64,000 nucleotides of DNA from Bacteroidales bacterium (GCA_020026275.1 JAHHQQ010000001.1:62001-126000), one strand, 5' to 3'; positions 41,945 to 51,074 are shown, numbered from the stretch's first letter. The notes: generated from the sequence alone by a model not told the origin. Translations and numbers: made by a program.

Positions 41945-44152
41945 TCAGTTCGCTTCCATTGAAAGGAACTGGATACGAACCAGACGGACTTCCAGCTCAT
42001 CATAGTCCGGTCCAAGTTCATTCATCGCCTCCTCTAACGAATCAGAAGTCGCATCTTCCTGGAAATAGGCATAAACATCATCAAATACGTCATCATTGAT
42101 ATTTTGACGAATGTAATATTCCAAATCCAGTTTGGTCCCAAACTCCACTATATTCTCAATTTCCGTCACCAGTTCATCAAATTCCATATTCTTGGACTCG
42201 GCAATATCTTCCAATGGCATACGACGGTCTATACACTGAATGATGTAAACCTTGTTGGCTGACTTGGTTGCCATGGACTTGACGACGAAATCATCTGGTC
42301 TGACAATATCGTTTTCCTCGACATACCTTGCAATCAGCTCAATGAATTCCTTGCCGAAGCGTCGGGCCTTGCTCTCCCCCACACCTTGGCAGTTCTTGAA
42401 CAATTCCTCAATCGTCAGAGGATACATGATGGTCATATCTTCCAATGCCGGATCCCCGAAGAGAACCCATGGTCGGACATTGAACTTACGGGCCATATCC
42501 TTCCTTAAATCTTTCAACATTGAAAGCAGGACAGGATCTCCTCCGCCACCGCCATGCATGGCACTGACATTGTTGTCTTCATCCTCGTCATCCTCATCCA
42601 CATTAGCAAATTTCCGGTCTTCCGACATCATGATCGGAAACGGATGTCCATAGAACTTCTCGCCCTCTTCCGTCACATAGATGAGACCATAACTCTCTAT
42701 CTCCTTTTCCAGTAAATTACGGATGATTCCCTGATGGATGATGGCTGACCAATATCTTTCATTATGGACATCATCCACTTTGAAAAACTCCGATTCATCA
42801 TGTTTATAAGACTTGATCAGAGAATTCATTGTTCCTGAAAGAATATTAGCCAAATGTTCAATCTTGAAATGCTCCGGAAGAGACTTGATCAGAGACATAA
42901 CTGTCTTCAAATCTTTCTGGGCATCAAACCTTGGTTTCGGATTACGGCAGTTGTCACAATTGCAACAACTGTCAGGTTCATATTTTTCACCGAAATAGTT
43001 CAGCAGCAGTTTTCTGCGGCACACATTGGATTCAGCATAGGCAACTGTTTCCATCAAGAGCTGTTTGCCTATCTCCTGCTCTGCAACCGGTTTCCCTTGC
43101 ATGAACTTCTCCAGCTTTTCAATGTCCTTGTAACTATAGTAGGCAATACAAATTCCTTCCAAACCATCCCGGCCAGCCCGACCGGTCTCTTGATAATAGC
43201 CTTCTATGCTCTTAGGAATATCATAATGGATAACAAAGCGCACATCTGGCTTGTCAATACCCATTCCAAAAGCAATGGTAGCGACAATGACATCCACCTC
43301 TTCCTTCAAGAAACGGTCCTGATTCTCCGCACGGGTTTTGGCATCCAGCCCGGCATGATATGGCAGAGCCTTGATGCCATTGATATTGAGCAACTGGGCC
43401 AATTCCTCCACCTTCTTCCTGCTCAAGCAATAAATGATGCCGGACTTGCCCGGATTCTGCTTGATGAACTTGATGATATCCTCTTTCGGTTTTACCTTAT
43501 CACGAATCTCATAATACAGATTTGGACGGTTGAAAGAAGATTTGAAAATCTTGGCATCGGCAATGCCAAGATTTTTGACAATATCACTCTGCACTTTCGG
43601 TGTCGCAGTCGCGGTCAGTGCAATAATCGGAGCGCGGCCGATTTCGTCAATAATCGCACGGAGGCGACGATATTCCGGACGAAAATCGTGTCCCCATTCT
43701 GAAATGCAATGAGCCTCATCAATCGCATAGAATGAAATATGGACTTCCTTGAGCAATTCTATGTTCTCCTTCTTGGTCAATGACTCCGGTGCGACATAGA
43801 GCAATTTGGTCTCCCCAGCCAACAAATGTTCCCTCACCTTGCTGATCTGGGCCTTGTTCAAAGAAGAATTGAGAAAATGGGCTACCCCTTCATTTCCTGC
43901 AACAAAGTCCCGAATGGCATCCACCTGGTTCTTCATCAATGCAATCAAAGGCGATATGACAATGGCAGTTCCCGGCATCATCAATGCGGGAAGCTGGTAA
44001 CACAATGATTTTCCACCTCCGGTAGGCATCAAGACAAACGCATCATTGCCACCCATCAGATGATTGATGATCTGTTCCTGATCTCCTTTAAACTTATCAT
44101 ACCCGAAGAAATCCTTCAGTTTGGCATGAATGGCTGCTGAATCAATCTCCAT
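41945..44152 (-). CDS. recQ: ATP-dependent DNA helicase RecQ
   Basis: 735 residues. Superfamily 2 helicase: motif I MPTGGGKSLCYQLPAL, motif II DEAHCISEWGHDFRPEYRRL, motif VI QETGRAGRDG. The RQC zinc cysteines are in CRRKLLLNYFGE and CCNCDNC, and an HRDC-like segment follows (CQGVGESKARRFGKEFIELI). An acidic loop (DEDDEDEDNN) and an extra C-terminal region of about 100 residues, usual in Bacteroidota RecQ, complete it. The ATG at 44152 (MEIDSAAIHAKL) gives the normal start; a frame extending 57 codons upstream has no family similarity. Confidence 0.95.
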   Translation of the reverse strand: MEIDSAAIHAKLKDFFGYDKFKGDQEQIINHLMGGNDAFVLMPTGGGKSLCYQLPALMMPGTAIVISPLIALMKNQVDAIRDFVAGNEGVAHFLNSSLNKAQISKVREHLLAGETKLLYVAPESLTKKENIELLKEVHISFYAIDEAHCISEWGHDFRPEYRRLRAIIDEIGRAPIIALTATATPKVQSDIVKNLGIADAKIFKSSFNRPNLYYEIRDKVKPKEDIIKFIKQNPGKSGIIYCLSRKKVEELAQLLNINGIKALPYHAGLDAKTRAENQDRFLKEEVDVIVATIAFGMGIDKPDVRFVIHYDIPKSIEGYYQETGRAGRDGLEGICIAYYSYKDIEKLEKFMQGKPVAEQEIGKQLLMETVAYAESNVCRRKLLLNYFGEKYEPDSCCNCDNCRNPKPRFDAQKDLKTVMSLIKSLPEHFKIEHLANILSGTMNSLIKSYKHDESEFFKVDDVHNERYWSAIIHQGIIRNLLEKEIESYGLIYVTEEGEKFYGHPFPIMMSEDRKFANVDEDDEDEDNNVSAMHGGGGGDPVLLSMLKDLRKDMARKFNVRPWVLFGDPALEDMTIMYPLTIEELFKNCQGVGESKARRFGKEFIELIARYVEENDIVRPDDFVVKSMATKSANKVYIIQCIDRRMPLEDIAESKNMEFDELVTEIENIVEFGTKLDLEYYIRQNINDDVFDDVYAYFQEDATSDSLEEAMNELGPDYDELEVRLVRIQFLSMEAN

Positions 44153-44344
44153 ATATCCCAATATGATTTTATCATTAAATCTACTCACGTAGTCCCCGAC
44201 GTCCAGAATTACCGTAGAACAGTCTGGACAATCCAAGTATAAAAGTACTGATTTTTTTTCAATGTTCACAATGTTTGGCGAGAGAGTTGGAACAAGAAGT
44301 ACAAAGATTTGAATATTATTCACCGTGAATATCTATATGTCAGA

Positions 44345-44352
44345 TATTTTTG
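44345..44352 (+). promoter_or_regulatory. Candidate -7 element of the FKBP lipoprotein gene
   Basis: TATTTTTG about 58 bases before the ATG. No TTG at the right distance. The 258-base gap between recQ and this gene holds no other recognised feature. Confidence 0.4.
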
Positions 44353-44410
44353 CGATATTTGCTTTTTGTATGTGTTTACAGAAAATTCAAACACTAAATA
44401 GATAAGTAAT

Positions 44411-45169
44411 ATGAAAAGAATTGGCATTATTGCAGCAAGCCTAGCTGTCCTCATGGCAGCTTCTTGTTCTAACGGGGAAAGCGTTTCTCCTGAAGCTAAA
44501 GCATTGGCTCCATCAAAAGCCCAAATTGACTCTGTCAGCTACCTGGTAGGTGTAAATTTCGGAACATTCATCAAAGGTTACAATCTTGGCGACTTGAACA
44601 TGAGCGAGATTCAGGCCGGTATCAAAGATCTTGTCAGCTCAACCGGAAACCCAAGAGATCCTGAATTCTTCGATCAGTTCAAAATCAGCCCGGAACTTAT
44701 GCAGCAGCTCCTCAACAACTATATTGAGCAGAGAAGCAAATATGTTGCAGCTGTAAATCTTGACAAAGAAAAAGATTTCTTCTCAAAGATTGCCAGCCAG
44801 CCAAACGTCCAGAAGACAGAAAGCGGACTTTACTATATCATCAACAACCCAGGAGCAGAAACTAAAATTGCTGTAGATGATGACCTGTATGTTCACTACA
44901 AAGGCACCCTCCCTGACGGAACCGAATTTGACAGCACTTCAGAAGATGGCCCATCCGCCAACTTCTCCCTCAAAGGCGTAATCGAAGGATGGAAAGAAGG
45001 TCTCCAGCTCATCGGTGATGGCGGAAGCATCAAACTTTACATCCCTTCTGCTCTCGGCTATGGCGAATATGGCCAACCTAACGCAGGCATTGAGCCTAAC
45101 ACACCGCTCATTTTCGACATTCAGGTGGATTCCTTGCATAAAGCAGCCCCTGCAACTGAGAACAAATAA
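44411..45169 (+). CDS. FKBP-type peptidyl-prolyl cis-trans isomerase, lipoprotein
   Basis: 252 residues. SPII signal with MAASC (Cys19). An FKBP_N-type helical dimerisation domain (about 35-130: IDSVSYLVGVNFGTFIKG) precedes the FKBP fold (about 145-245) with DDLYVHYKGTLPDGTEFDST, VIEGWKEGLQLIGDGG and YIPSALGYGEYGQPNAGIEPNTPLIFDIQV. The architecture equals Mip/FkpA: a periplasmic folding factor, here membrane-anchored. The DUF3127 gene starts 5 bases after its stop. Confidence 0.93.
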   Translation: MKRIGIIAASLAVLMAASCSNGESVSPEAKALAPSKAQIDSVSYLVGVNFGTFIKGYNLGDLNMSEIQAGIKDLVSSTGNPRDPEFFDQFKISPELMQQLLNNYIEQRSKYVAAVNLDKEKDFFSKIASQPNVQKTESGLYYIINNPGAETKIAVDDDLYVHYKGTLPDGTEFDSTSEDGPSANFSLKGVIEGWKEGLQLIGDGGSIKLYIPSALGYGEYGQPNAGIEPNTPLIFDIQVDSLHKAAPATENK

Positions 45170-45174
45170 GGATT

Positions 45175-45597
45175 ATGGCAAATCTAGAACTTGAAGGCCA
45201 ACTCATCCAGAAGCTTTCAGTACAATCAGGAACTTCCTCCAGAGGAACTTGGGAGAAACAGGAATTTGTGGTAGAGTTTCCAGATGGAAATTTTACGGGA
45301 AAGGCTGTCTTCAGTATGTGGGGTTCAGAGAAAGTCAAAGAACTGGCTTCCATTGCTGAAGGTTCCAATGTCAAAGTCAACTTTTCCATCTCCAGCAGAG
45401 AATTCCGCGGAAAATGGTATACAGATCTGAGAGCTTGGAGAATATCTCCTGCGACACAAGTCTATACCAAACCAAGTCCCGTCGGAAATGGAACGCCGAT
45501 CGAGGGCAATCAACCAGGAAGTTTCGGGAACAATGCTCCCGCTCCGTCACTCGATGACTACAAGATGCCGGAGGGAGAAGACGATCTTCCATTCTAG
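45175..45597 (+). CDS. DUF3127 family protein (OB-fold, SSB-like)
   Basis: 140 residues. The DUF3127 domain (about 1-95) has MANLELEGQLIQKL, WEKQEFVVEFPDG, KVKELASIAEGSNVKVNF and REFRGKWYTDLRAWRI. The tail ends in an acidic amphipathic stretch, MPEGEDDLPF, much like the C-terminal peptide (DDDIPF) by which SSB proteins recruit partners. A nucleic-acid-binding role is therefore likely but inferred. It is coupled to the FKBP gene upstream and has a strong terminator after it. Confidence 0.9.
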   Translation: MANLELEGQLIQKLSVQSGTSSRGTWEKQEFVVEFPDGNFTGKAVFSMWGSEKVKELASIAEGSNVKVNFSISSREFRGKWYTDLRAWRISPATQVYTKPSPVGNGTPIEGNQPGSFGNNAPAPSLDDYKMPEGEDDLPF

Positions 45598-45624
45598 AGA
45601 AACCACCGGATCTCCGGTAGACAC

Positions 45625-45661
45625 AAAAAAGGTTGTGCTCTTGCGGAACACAACCTTTTTT
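45625..45661. terminator. Bidirectional terminator between the DUF3127 gene and miaA
   Basis: 13-bp arms AAAAAAGGTTGTG/CACAACCTTTTTT with an 11-base loop, T-rich on both strands. Confidence 0.92.
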
Positions 45662-45701
45662 GTATCTATATCTTTTCCTTCTCAAGACAAGAGCCAATCT
45701 T

Positions 45702-46577
45702 CTACATTTCAATCCATCGGACAGACGGATCACGTCTCCACCAGGTCATCTGGCGCTTGGCATAATTGCGGGTATGCTGCTGAACCAGTGAGACGGCTTC
45801 ATCCAAAGAGCAAATGCCATCAAAATAGCTGAACAATTCTTTATAACCAACCGTCTGCAAAGCAGAATACTTACGATAAGGCAACAAGGTCTTAGCTTCC
45901 ATCAGCAGACCATCATCCAACATCTGCACCACTCTTTTGTTGATACGGTCATACAATTCTTCACGCGGACGTGTCAAACCAATCTTCTCAATCTCAAAAT
46001 CACGCCGTTTCGGTTTTTTCTGCTTGAACGAAGAGAAAGGCTTTCCAGAAATCAGACAGACTTCCAAGGCGCGGACCACCCGTTGGGTATTCGAAGTGTC
46101 CATCACCCGATAAGCTTCCGGGTCCAATTCCTTCAATTCCGCTTGCAAAGAGCCAAGCCCCTCTTCTGACAGACGTTCCATCAAAGAATTGCGCAAAGTC
46201 AGATTAGTCGGAGGAATTTCTTCCAATCCATTGCAAACAGCATCCACATAAAATCCAGAACCTCCAGCCATTACCAAAGTATCGTGTCCTTCTGCAAACA
46301 GCTTCTGGATAAGATCCATGGCCTGCATCTCGTACTTTCCAGCCGTATACAGCTGTGTCACCGTCTCGGTCTGGATGAAATAATGCTTCACAGCTGCAAG
46401 CTGCGAAGCATCTGGAACGGCTGTCCCTATAGACATTTCCTTATATATCTGTCTGGAATCACATGAAATGATGGGCGAACCATATCTGAGCGCCTGACCA
46501 ATACTATAGTCGGTCTTTCCTACAGCAGTCGGCCCCACAATGATCACAAGTTTCTTGGGCATCTGTCTTTTTATCAT
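45702..46577 (-). CDS. miaA: tRNA dimethylallyltransferase
   Basis: 291 residues. It adds dimethylallyl to A37 of UNN-decoding tRNAs, drawing on the isoprenoid made through IspH. P-loop GPTAVGKTDYSI, SCDSRQIYKEMSIGTA, VMAGGSGFYVDAV, NTQRVVRALEV and the C-terminal YAKRQMTWWRRD are all present. A second in-frame ATG five codons later (MPKKLVIIVG) is as likely a start. It is slightly shorter than E. coli MiaA. It lies 43 bases below the pRiA4b-type gene. Confidence 0.94.
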   Translation of the reverse strand: MIKRQMPKKLVIIVGPTAVGKTDYSIGQALRYGSPIISCDSRQIYKEMSIGTAVPDASQLAAVKHYFIQTETVTQLYTAGKYEMQAMDLIQKLFAEGHDTLVMAGGSGFYVDAVCNGLEEIPPTNLTLRNSLMERLSEEGLGSLQAELKELDPEAYRVMDTSNTQRVVRALEVCLISGKPFSSFKQKKPKRRDFEIEKIGLTRPREELYDRINKRVVQMLDDGLLMEAKTLLPYRKYSALQTVGYKELFSYFDGICSLDEAVSLVQQHTRNYAKRQMTWWRRDPSVRWIEM

Positions 46578-46620
46578 TTTAATAATATTGAGAAAAATGC
46601 AGCCAACCTAACAGAAACGA

Positions 46621-47184
46621 CTAGAAAATATCTTCGCTCTCGTCATAGATTTCCTTTCCATCCTCCTCTTCATCCTCCTCTTCCAAATCTGCCTCCTCTT
46701 CATCGTCTGAGTCAAAATCCATACCATCCTTGCTCCAACTCTTCTCCACAGGCTTATTCTCTGCCGGTCTATCCTCATAAGCGACATAACCATTTTCAAA
46801 TTCAATCGGATTGGGCCCCTTGGTCTCTACGAGATATGGATAGACACGCCCCTTCTCCTCATCTGCTTCTCCCTCAAACGTGACAATCACACTCTTTCTA
46901 TTGGGAACGTCATAGAAATAAATGAAAGATGCCACCTCTTTCCCGACCGTATCAGCAAAAGTGACATCATCCACCGCACCATAGCCGAGATCGAACAAGG
47001 CATAACGTGCAACCAGATTTCCTGAAGCATCCAAAGCCTTGAACTGAATCAACTGGTCATGGGAAAATTCCAACTCTGAATTCAAGAGCTTGTGGAATTT
47101 ATAAAGAGTCATGTGAGACTCCACATCATAGACTCTAGCAAAACCCTTCAGGCCAGCTAAAGAAACTCTATATCTCAATATCAT
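46621..47184 (-). CDS. pRiA4b ORF-3-like protein with acidic C-terminal tail
   Basis: 187 residues. The body (about 1-120) follows the plasmid pRiA4b ORF-3 / TnpR-passenger pattern: MILRYRVSLAGLKGFARVYDV, TLYKFHKLLNSELEFSHDQL, GYGAVDDVTF and SFIYFYDVPNRKSVIVTFEG. The family is found on plasmids, in IS1096 and in many Bacteroidota chromosomes, and has no proven function. The last 35 residues are almost all Asp and Glu (DDEEEADLEEEDEEEDGKE). The ATG at 47184 fits the family start; an upstream extension has no similarity. It is divergent from the YigZ-type gene. Confidence 0.75.
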   Translation of the reverse strand: MILRYRVSLAGLKGFARVYDVESHMTLYKFHKLLNSELEFSHDQLIQFKALDASGNLVARYALFDLGYGAVDDVTFADTVGKEVASFIYFYDVPNRKSVIVTFEGEADEEKGRVYPYLVETKGPNPIEFENGYVAYEDRPAENKPVEKSWSKDGMDFDSDDEEEADLEEEDEEEDGKEIYDESEDIF

Positions 47185-47235
47185 ACGTACACAAATTCTT
47201 AATGCGACGTAAAGGTACAAAATATTTCGGCTACG

Positions 47236-47266
47236 TTGCAAAATAAAGTGATTTTACTTACTTTTG
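47236..47266 (+). promoter_or_regulatory. Promoter of the YigZ-type gene
   Basis: TTG (47236-47238), 20 bases, TACTTTTG (47259-47266): a full consensus match. The ATG at 47275 follows by 8 bases, so the leader is only a few bases. Confidence 0.72.
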
Positions 47267-47274
47267 ACGGCGAT

Positions 47275-47946
47275 ATGGATACAACAGAAAACACCATCCA
47301 AGATTCGTTCACCAGCATTGCCTCCCACACGGAAGGTCTCTTCAAGGATAATGGCAGCCGGTTCATCGCGCATGCCTATCCCGTAGAGACGGAAGAAGAG
47401 GTGAAAGAAATTGTGGAACGGCTCAAAAAAGACTACTATGATGCCCGACATCACTGCTATGCCTATCGGCTTGGCTACAAAAAAGACATCTGGCGTGCAA
47501 ATGATGATGGTGAACCTTCTTCATCGGCAGGAAGGCCAATTTTGGGACAGATTGATTCCAATGGACTGAGTGATATACTGGTAGTGGTCGTCCGCTATTT
47601 CGGAGGCATCAAACTCGGTATCCCCGGTCTTATCAGAGCTTACAAGACCTCTACGGCAGATGCTCTCGCACAAGCGGAATTCGTTGAAAAGATTGCGGCA
47701 CAGCGCTTCCTTCTCAATTTCGACTACGAAAACATGAACCAGGTCATGAAAATTCTGAAAGATATGAATCTGCCACAGACAAATCAGAACTTCGGCTTGA
47801 GCTGTTCTCTCGAAACCTCGGTCAGACTCTCACTGGTTGACGATTTTCTGAACAAATTTGACTACAGCTGCCATTGTACCGTCAAAGAAATTGCTCCAAC
47901 GCCTTCTGCCCCTCCGTCAGATTCCCTGCAGCAAATTGAGGTTTGA
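47275..47946 (+). CDS. YigZ/IMPACT family protein
   Basis: 223 residues. The UPF0029 N-terminal domain (about 1-115) has SRFIAHAYPVETEEEVKE, DARHHCYAYRLG, NDDGEPSSSAGRPILGQI and VVRYFGGIKLGIPGLIRAYK, all family hallmarks. The C-terminal part is the DUF1949-like EF-G-domain-V fold. Eukaryotic IMPACT regulates the Gcn2 kinase; the bacterial role is unclear but thought to be linked to translation. The ATG at 47275 is chosen, since earlier in-frame codons lie inside the promoter. pyrB begins 20 bases later. Confidence 0.9.
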   Translation: MDTTENTIQDSFTSIASHTEGLFKDNGSRFIAHAYPVETEEEVKEIVERLKKDYYDARHHCYAYRLGYKKDIWRANDDGEPSSSAGRPILGQIDSNGLSDILVVVVRYFGGIKLGIPGLIRAYKTSTADALAQAEFVEKIAAQRFLLNFDYENMNQVMKILKDMNLPQTNQNFGLSCSLETSVRLSLVDDFLNKFDYSCHCTVKEIAPTPSAPPSDSLQQIEV

Positions 47947-47966
47947 CCTTAATATTTACATAATAT

Positions 47967-48872
47967 ATGTCAAAAAGTCTTATTTCCATCAAAGATTTCT
48001 CCAAAGAAGAAATTCTTCATGTCCTTGATATCGCCAAGGAATTCGAACAGAACAGAGAACAGAACTTCCTCAGTGGAAAAGTAATCGCCTGCCTGTTCTT
48101 TGAACCCTCAACCAGAACAAGACTATCCTTTGAGGCTGCTATCAACCGACTCGGGGCCAGAGTCATCGGCTTTCCGGACAACCGAAACACCAGCCAGACA
48201 AAAGGAGAGACATTTGAAGACACCATCCGTATCGTATCAGGCTATGCCGACATGATTGTGATGCGCCATCCGACCGAAGGAACGGCTGAACTGGCCTCCA
48301 AAATTTCTCCGCTTCCAATCATCAATGCTGGTGATGGCTCCAACCAGCATCCGACCCAGACCCTTCTGGATATGTACTCCATCCTGAAGACACAAGGTTC
48401 ACTGGACCATCTCAAGATAAACATGGTTGGAGATCTCAAATATGGCAGAACCGTTCATTCGCTGACAGAAGCCATGTCTGACTTCCATCCAAATTTTGTA
48501 TTCACTTCTCCAGACGAACTTAAAATGCCTCAAAAATACCTGGATGAACTGACAGCGAGAGGCATTTCCTATCAGGAAGCCAAGGCCATTGAAGAACATC
48601 TTGATGACAGCGACATCCTGTATATGACCCGAGTGCAGCAAGAACGCTTCACCGATATGGCCGAATATGAGAAAGTGAAAGACACTTATGTACTCAGTGC
48701 AGATATGCTCGGCAATGTAAAGAAGAACATGAAAATCCTTCATCCGCTCCCGAGAGTCAATGAGATTTCCACTGACGTGGACAAGACCCCATACGCTTAC
48801 TATTTCCAGCAGGCACAAAACGGCATGTATGTAAGAATGGCCGTCATCTCCTACCTGATGGGCATGCGGTAG
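47967..48872 (+). CDS. pyrB: Aspartate carbamoyltransferase catalytic subunit
   Basis: 301 residues. It condenses carbamoyl phosphate and aspartate in pyrimidine synthesis. Carbamoyl-phosphate loop FEPSTRTRLSFE, the 80s loop NTSQTKGETFEDT, HPTQTLLDMYS and the Asp-binding HPLPRVNEI are all intact. The regulatory subunit gene pyrI, which often follows pyrB in Bacteroidota, is absent; a terminator comes 30 bases later and then serC. Control by CTP through PyrI is therefore either absent or encoded elsewhere. Confidence 0.95.
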   Translation: MSKSLISIKDFSKEEILHVLDIAKEFEQNREQNFLSGKVIACLFFEPSTRTRLSFEAAINRLGARVIGFPDNRNTSQTKGETFEDTIRIVSGYADMIVMRHPTEGTAELASKISPLPIINAGDGSNQHPTQTLLDMYSILKTQGSLDHLKINMVGDLKYGRTVHSLTEAMSDFHPNFVFTSPDELKMPQKYLDELTARGISYQEAKAIEEHLDDSDILYMTRVQQERFTDMAEYEKVKDTYVLSADMLGNVKKNMKILHPLPRVNEISTDVDKTPYAYYFQQAQNGMYVRMAVISYLMGMR

Positions 48873-48902
48873 GACATATCTTCTACAAGGACATCGACAT
48901 TT

Positions 48903-48938
48903 TCCGGAGAGGAGGCCATCGGCCCTCTCCGGATTTTT
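48903..48938 (+). terminator. Intrinsic terminator after pyrB
   Basis: 10-bp arms TCCGGAGAGG/CCTCTCCGGA with inner GGCC/GGCC pairing possible, followed by TTTTTG. Confidence 0.88.
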
Positions 48939-48943
48939 GTAAT

Positions 48944-48960
48944 CTTGTCCTCAGGACAAG
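48944..48960. promoter_or_regulatory. 17-bp palindrome upstream of serC
   Basis: CTTGTCCT-C-AGGACAAG, perfect 8-bp half-sites around one base, placed 33 bases before the serC -33 element. It has the size of a dimer operator but could also be a short hairpin. Confidence 0.4.
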
Positions 48961-48992
48961 GAAAGTATTTTATTAAAAAAACTCGACAGAAT

Positions 48993-49022
48993 TTGGATTG
49001 AAGTAAATATTCCATATATTTA
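48993..49022 (+). promoter_or_regulatory. Candidate promoter of serC
   Basis: TTG (48993-48995), 19 bases, TATATTTA (49015-49022), one base off the TAnnTTTG consensus. The ATG is at 49079. Confidence 0.5.
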
Positions 49023-49078
49023 CAACGTTTTAATACTGGGAATTTAAAGTCATTACTAAATTATACTTATAATTCATT

Positions 49079-50152
49079 ATGGGAAAAGTTCATGTTTTCA
49101 ATGCAGGTCCCTGCATTTTACCTCAAGTAGCCATTGATAATGCCATTGCAGCATTGAAAGATTTCAAAGGAACTGGAGTTCCTGTCATCTGCATGTCACA
49201 TAGAAGCAAAGAATGGCAAGCAGTAATGGACGAATGTATCAGTCTCTGGAGAGAAATTCTAAACATCCCTGACACACACGAGATTCTGTTCCTCGGTGGA
49301 GGAGCCAGTCTTCAGTTCCTCTATGTAGCCATGAATTTTCTGGAGCACAAAGCCGCTTATTTGGAAACTGGCGTATGGGCCAAGAAAGCACTCAAAGAAG
49401 CCAAAGGAATCGGTGAAGCCTATGCAATAGCCAGCTCAGCGGACAAGAACTACAGCTACATACCTAAAGGATTTGAAATACATGAAGACATTGACTATCT
49501 TCACATTACAACCAACAATACCATCTACGGGACCGAAATCAAAAAAGATCCTGACGTGAACGTCCGTCTGATTGCAGACATGTCTTCCGACATCATGACC
49601 AGACCGATTGATTTTAGCAAATATGATCTCGTCTACGGTGGTGCACAGAAAAACGTCGGACCCGCAGGTGTGGCTTTTGCCATTGTCCGCAAAGAAGCAC
49701 TCGGCAAAACAAGCAGATATATCCCTACCATGCTTGACTACCGCACGCATGTAGAGAAAGGCTCCATGTTCAACACTCCGCCCGTATTCTCCATCTTTGT
49801 CATGAACGAGACCCTCAAATGGGTGAAGAGTATCGGAGGCATCAAGAAGATTCAGGAAAGGAATGCAGCCAAGGCAGAACTCCTTTACAATGAAATTGAC
49901 CGCAACTCTCTCTTCGTCGGCACCGCCGCGAAAGAAGACCGTTCTATCATGAACGTCTGCTTCGTCATGGCTCCAGGAAAAGAAGATCTTCAGGATGAAT
50001 TCATGGCCTTCTCCAAAGAGCACGGCATCATGGGCATCAAGGGCCACCGTTCTGTCGGCGGTTTCAGGGCATCCATCTACAACGCCTGCGAACTCGAAGA
50101 CGTACAGGCTCTTGTGGACTGCATGAAAGAGTTTGAATCTTTAAAGAAATGA
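49079..50152 (+). CDS. serC: Phosphoserine aminotransferase
   Basis: 357 residues. PLP class V aminotransferase converting 3-phosphohydroxypyruvate to phosphoserine. It has VFNAGPCILPQ, SHRSKEW, FLGGGASLQF, the PLP-lysine region YGGAQKNVGPAGVAF and the C-terminal GHRSVGGFRASIYNA. All family motifs are intact. First gene of serC-serA-DUF1015, with serA starting 4 bases later. Confidence 0.96.
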   Translation: MGKVHVFNAGPCILPQVAIDNAIAALKDFKGTGVPVICMSHRSKEWQAVMDECISLWREILNIPDTHEILFLGGGASLQFLYVAMNFLEHKAAYLETGVWAKKALKEAKGIGEAYAIASSADKNYSYIPKGFEIHEDIDYLHITTNNTIYGTEIKKDPDVNVRLIADMSSDIMTRPIDFSKYDLVYGGAQKNVGPAGVAFAIVRKEALGKTSRYIPTMLDYRTHVEKGSMFNTPPVFSIFVMNETLKWVKSIGGIKKIQERNAAKAELLYNEIDRNSLFVGTAAKEDRSIMNVCFVMAPGKEDLQDEFMAFSKEHGIMGIKGHRSVGGFRASIYNACELEDVQALVDCMKEFESLKK

Positions 50153-50156
50153 CATC

Positions 50157-51074
50157 ATGAAAGTATTAGTCGCAACTCAGAAACCGTTCGCCCCTGCAGC
50201 GGTCGAAGGGATAAAAGAAATTGTCGAAAAAGCGGGACATACTTTCGCTCTGCTCGAGAAATATGCCGAAACAGCTGAATTGCTTTCTGCCGTTTCGGAT
50301 GCAGATGCTCTGATCGTCCGCTCTGACAAGGTTACAGCAGAAGTTCTGGATGCAGCCAGACAACTGAAGATTGTTGTCCGTGCCGGTGCCGGCTATGACA
50401 ATGTAGATCTGGAAGCGGCAACTGGCCACCATATCGTTGTCATGAACACCCCAGGACAGAATTCCAATGCTGTTGCGGAACTGGCCATCGCCATGATGAT
50501 CTATGAAGCCCGCAACTGCTTCACTTCAGGAACAGGCTGCGAAATCATGGGCAAGACTCTCGGTCTGCTCGCCTATGGCCACATCGGCAGACTGGTGGGC
50601 CTGAAGGCAAAGGCTCTGGGCATGAATGTGCTCGCATTCGCCCGCCATAAAGACAAGGAGACTCTGGCCGCTGACGGAGTGGAAAAAGTGGATACAGTAG
50701 AAGAGCTGTTCAAACGCTCCAACTTCGTTTCCCTCCATTGTCCGGCCACTGCAGAAACCAAGGGCGCCATCGGATATGATTACCTTGTATCCATGCCGAA
50801 AGGTGGCTGTCTCATCAATACAGCCCGAAAGGAAATCATCGATGAAGCCGGACTCGCCAAAGCACTGGAAGATAGAGTTGATCTCAAATATGCTACAGAT
50901 ATCGCTCCGGACAACCTGGAAGAACTGAAAGCGTACGGCACCAGAATCTGGGCTTCTTCCAAAAAAATGGGGGCCCAGACAGCAGAAGCCAACATGAATG
51001 CCGGTCTGGCTGCCGCAAGACAGATCACAGACTGGTTTGCCACTGGAAACGACCAATTCCAAGTAAACAAATAA
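50157..51074 (+). CDS. serA: D-3-phosphoglycerate dehydrogenase
   Basis: 305 residues, the short form without ACT or ASB domains. It oxidises 3-phosphoglycerate, the first serine step. It has RAGAGYDNVDLEAA, NTPGQNSNAVAELAIAMM, the NAD loop LLAYGHIGRLVG, and NTARKEIIDEAGLA with the catalytic Arg. In the position of the usual catalytic His (TPHIGA) it has SSKKMGAQTAEAN, a Lys. I recall this substitution in other Bacteroidota SerA proteins. Without an ACT domain, serine feedback is not expected. Confidence 0.93.
   Translation: MKVLVATQKPFAPAAVEGIKEIVEKAGHTFALLEKYAETAELLSAVSDADALIVRSDKVTAEVLDAARQLKIVVRAGAGYDNVDLEAATGHHIVVMNTPGQNSNAVAELAIAMMIYEARNCFTSGTGCEIMGKTLGLLAYGHIGRLVGLKAKALGMNVLAFARHKDKETLAADGVEKVDTVEELFKRSNFVSLHCPATAETKGAIGYDYLVSMPKGGCLINTARKEIIDEAGLAKALEDRVDLKYATDIAPDNLEELKAYGTRIWASSKKMGAQTAEANMNAGLAAARQITDWFATGNDQFQVNK

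Noticed and set aside
44153..44410. Possible N-terminal extension of recQ or small RNA in the 258-base gap
   Set aside because: The extension has no RecQ similarity, and no RNA family or strong hairpin was seen; only a -7-like element supports function there.
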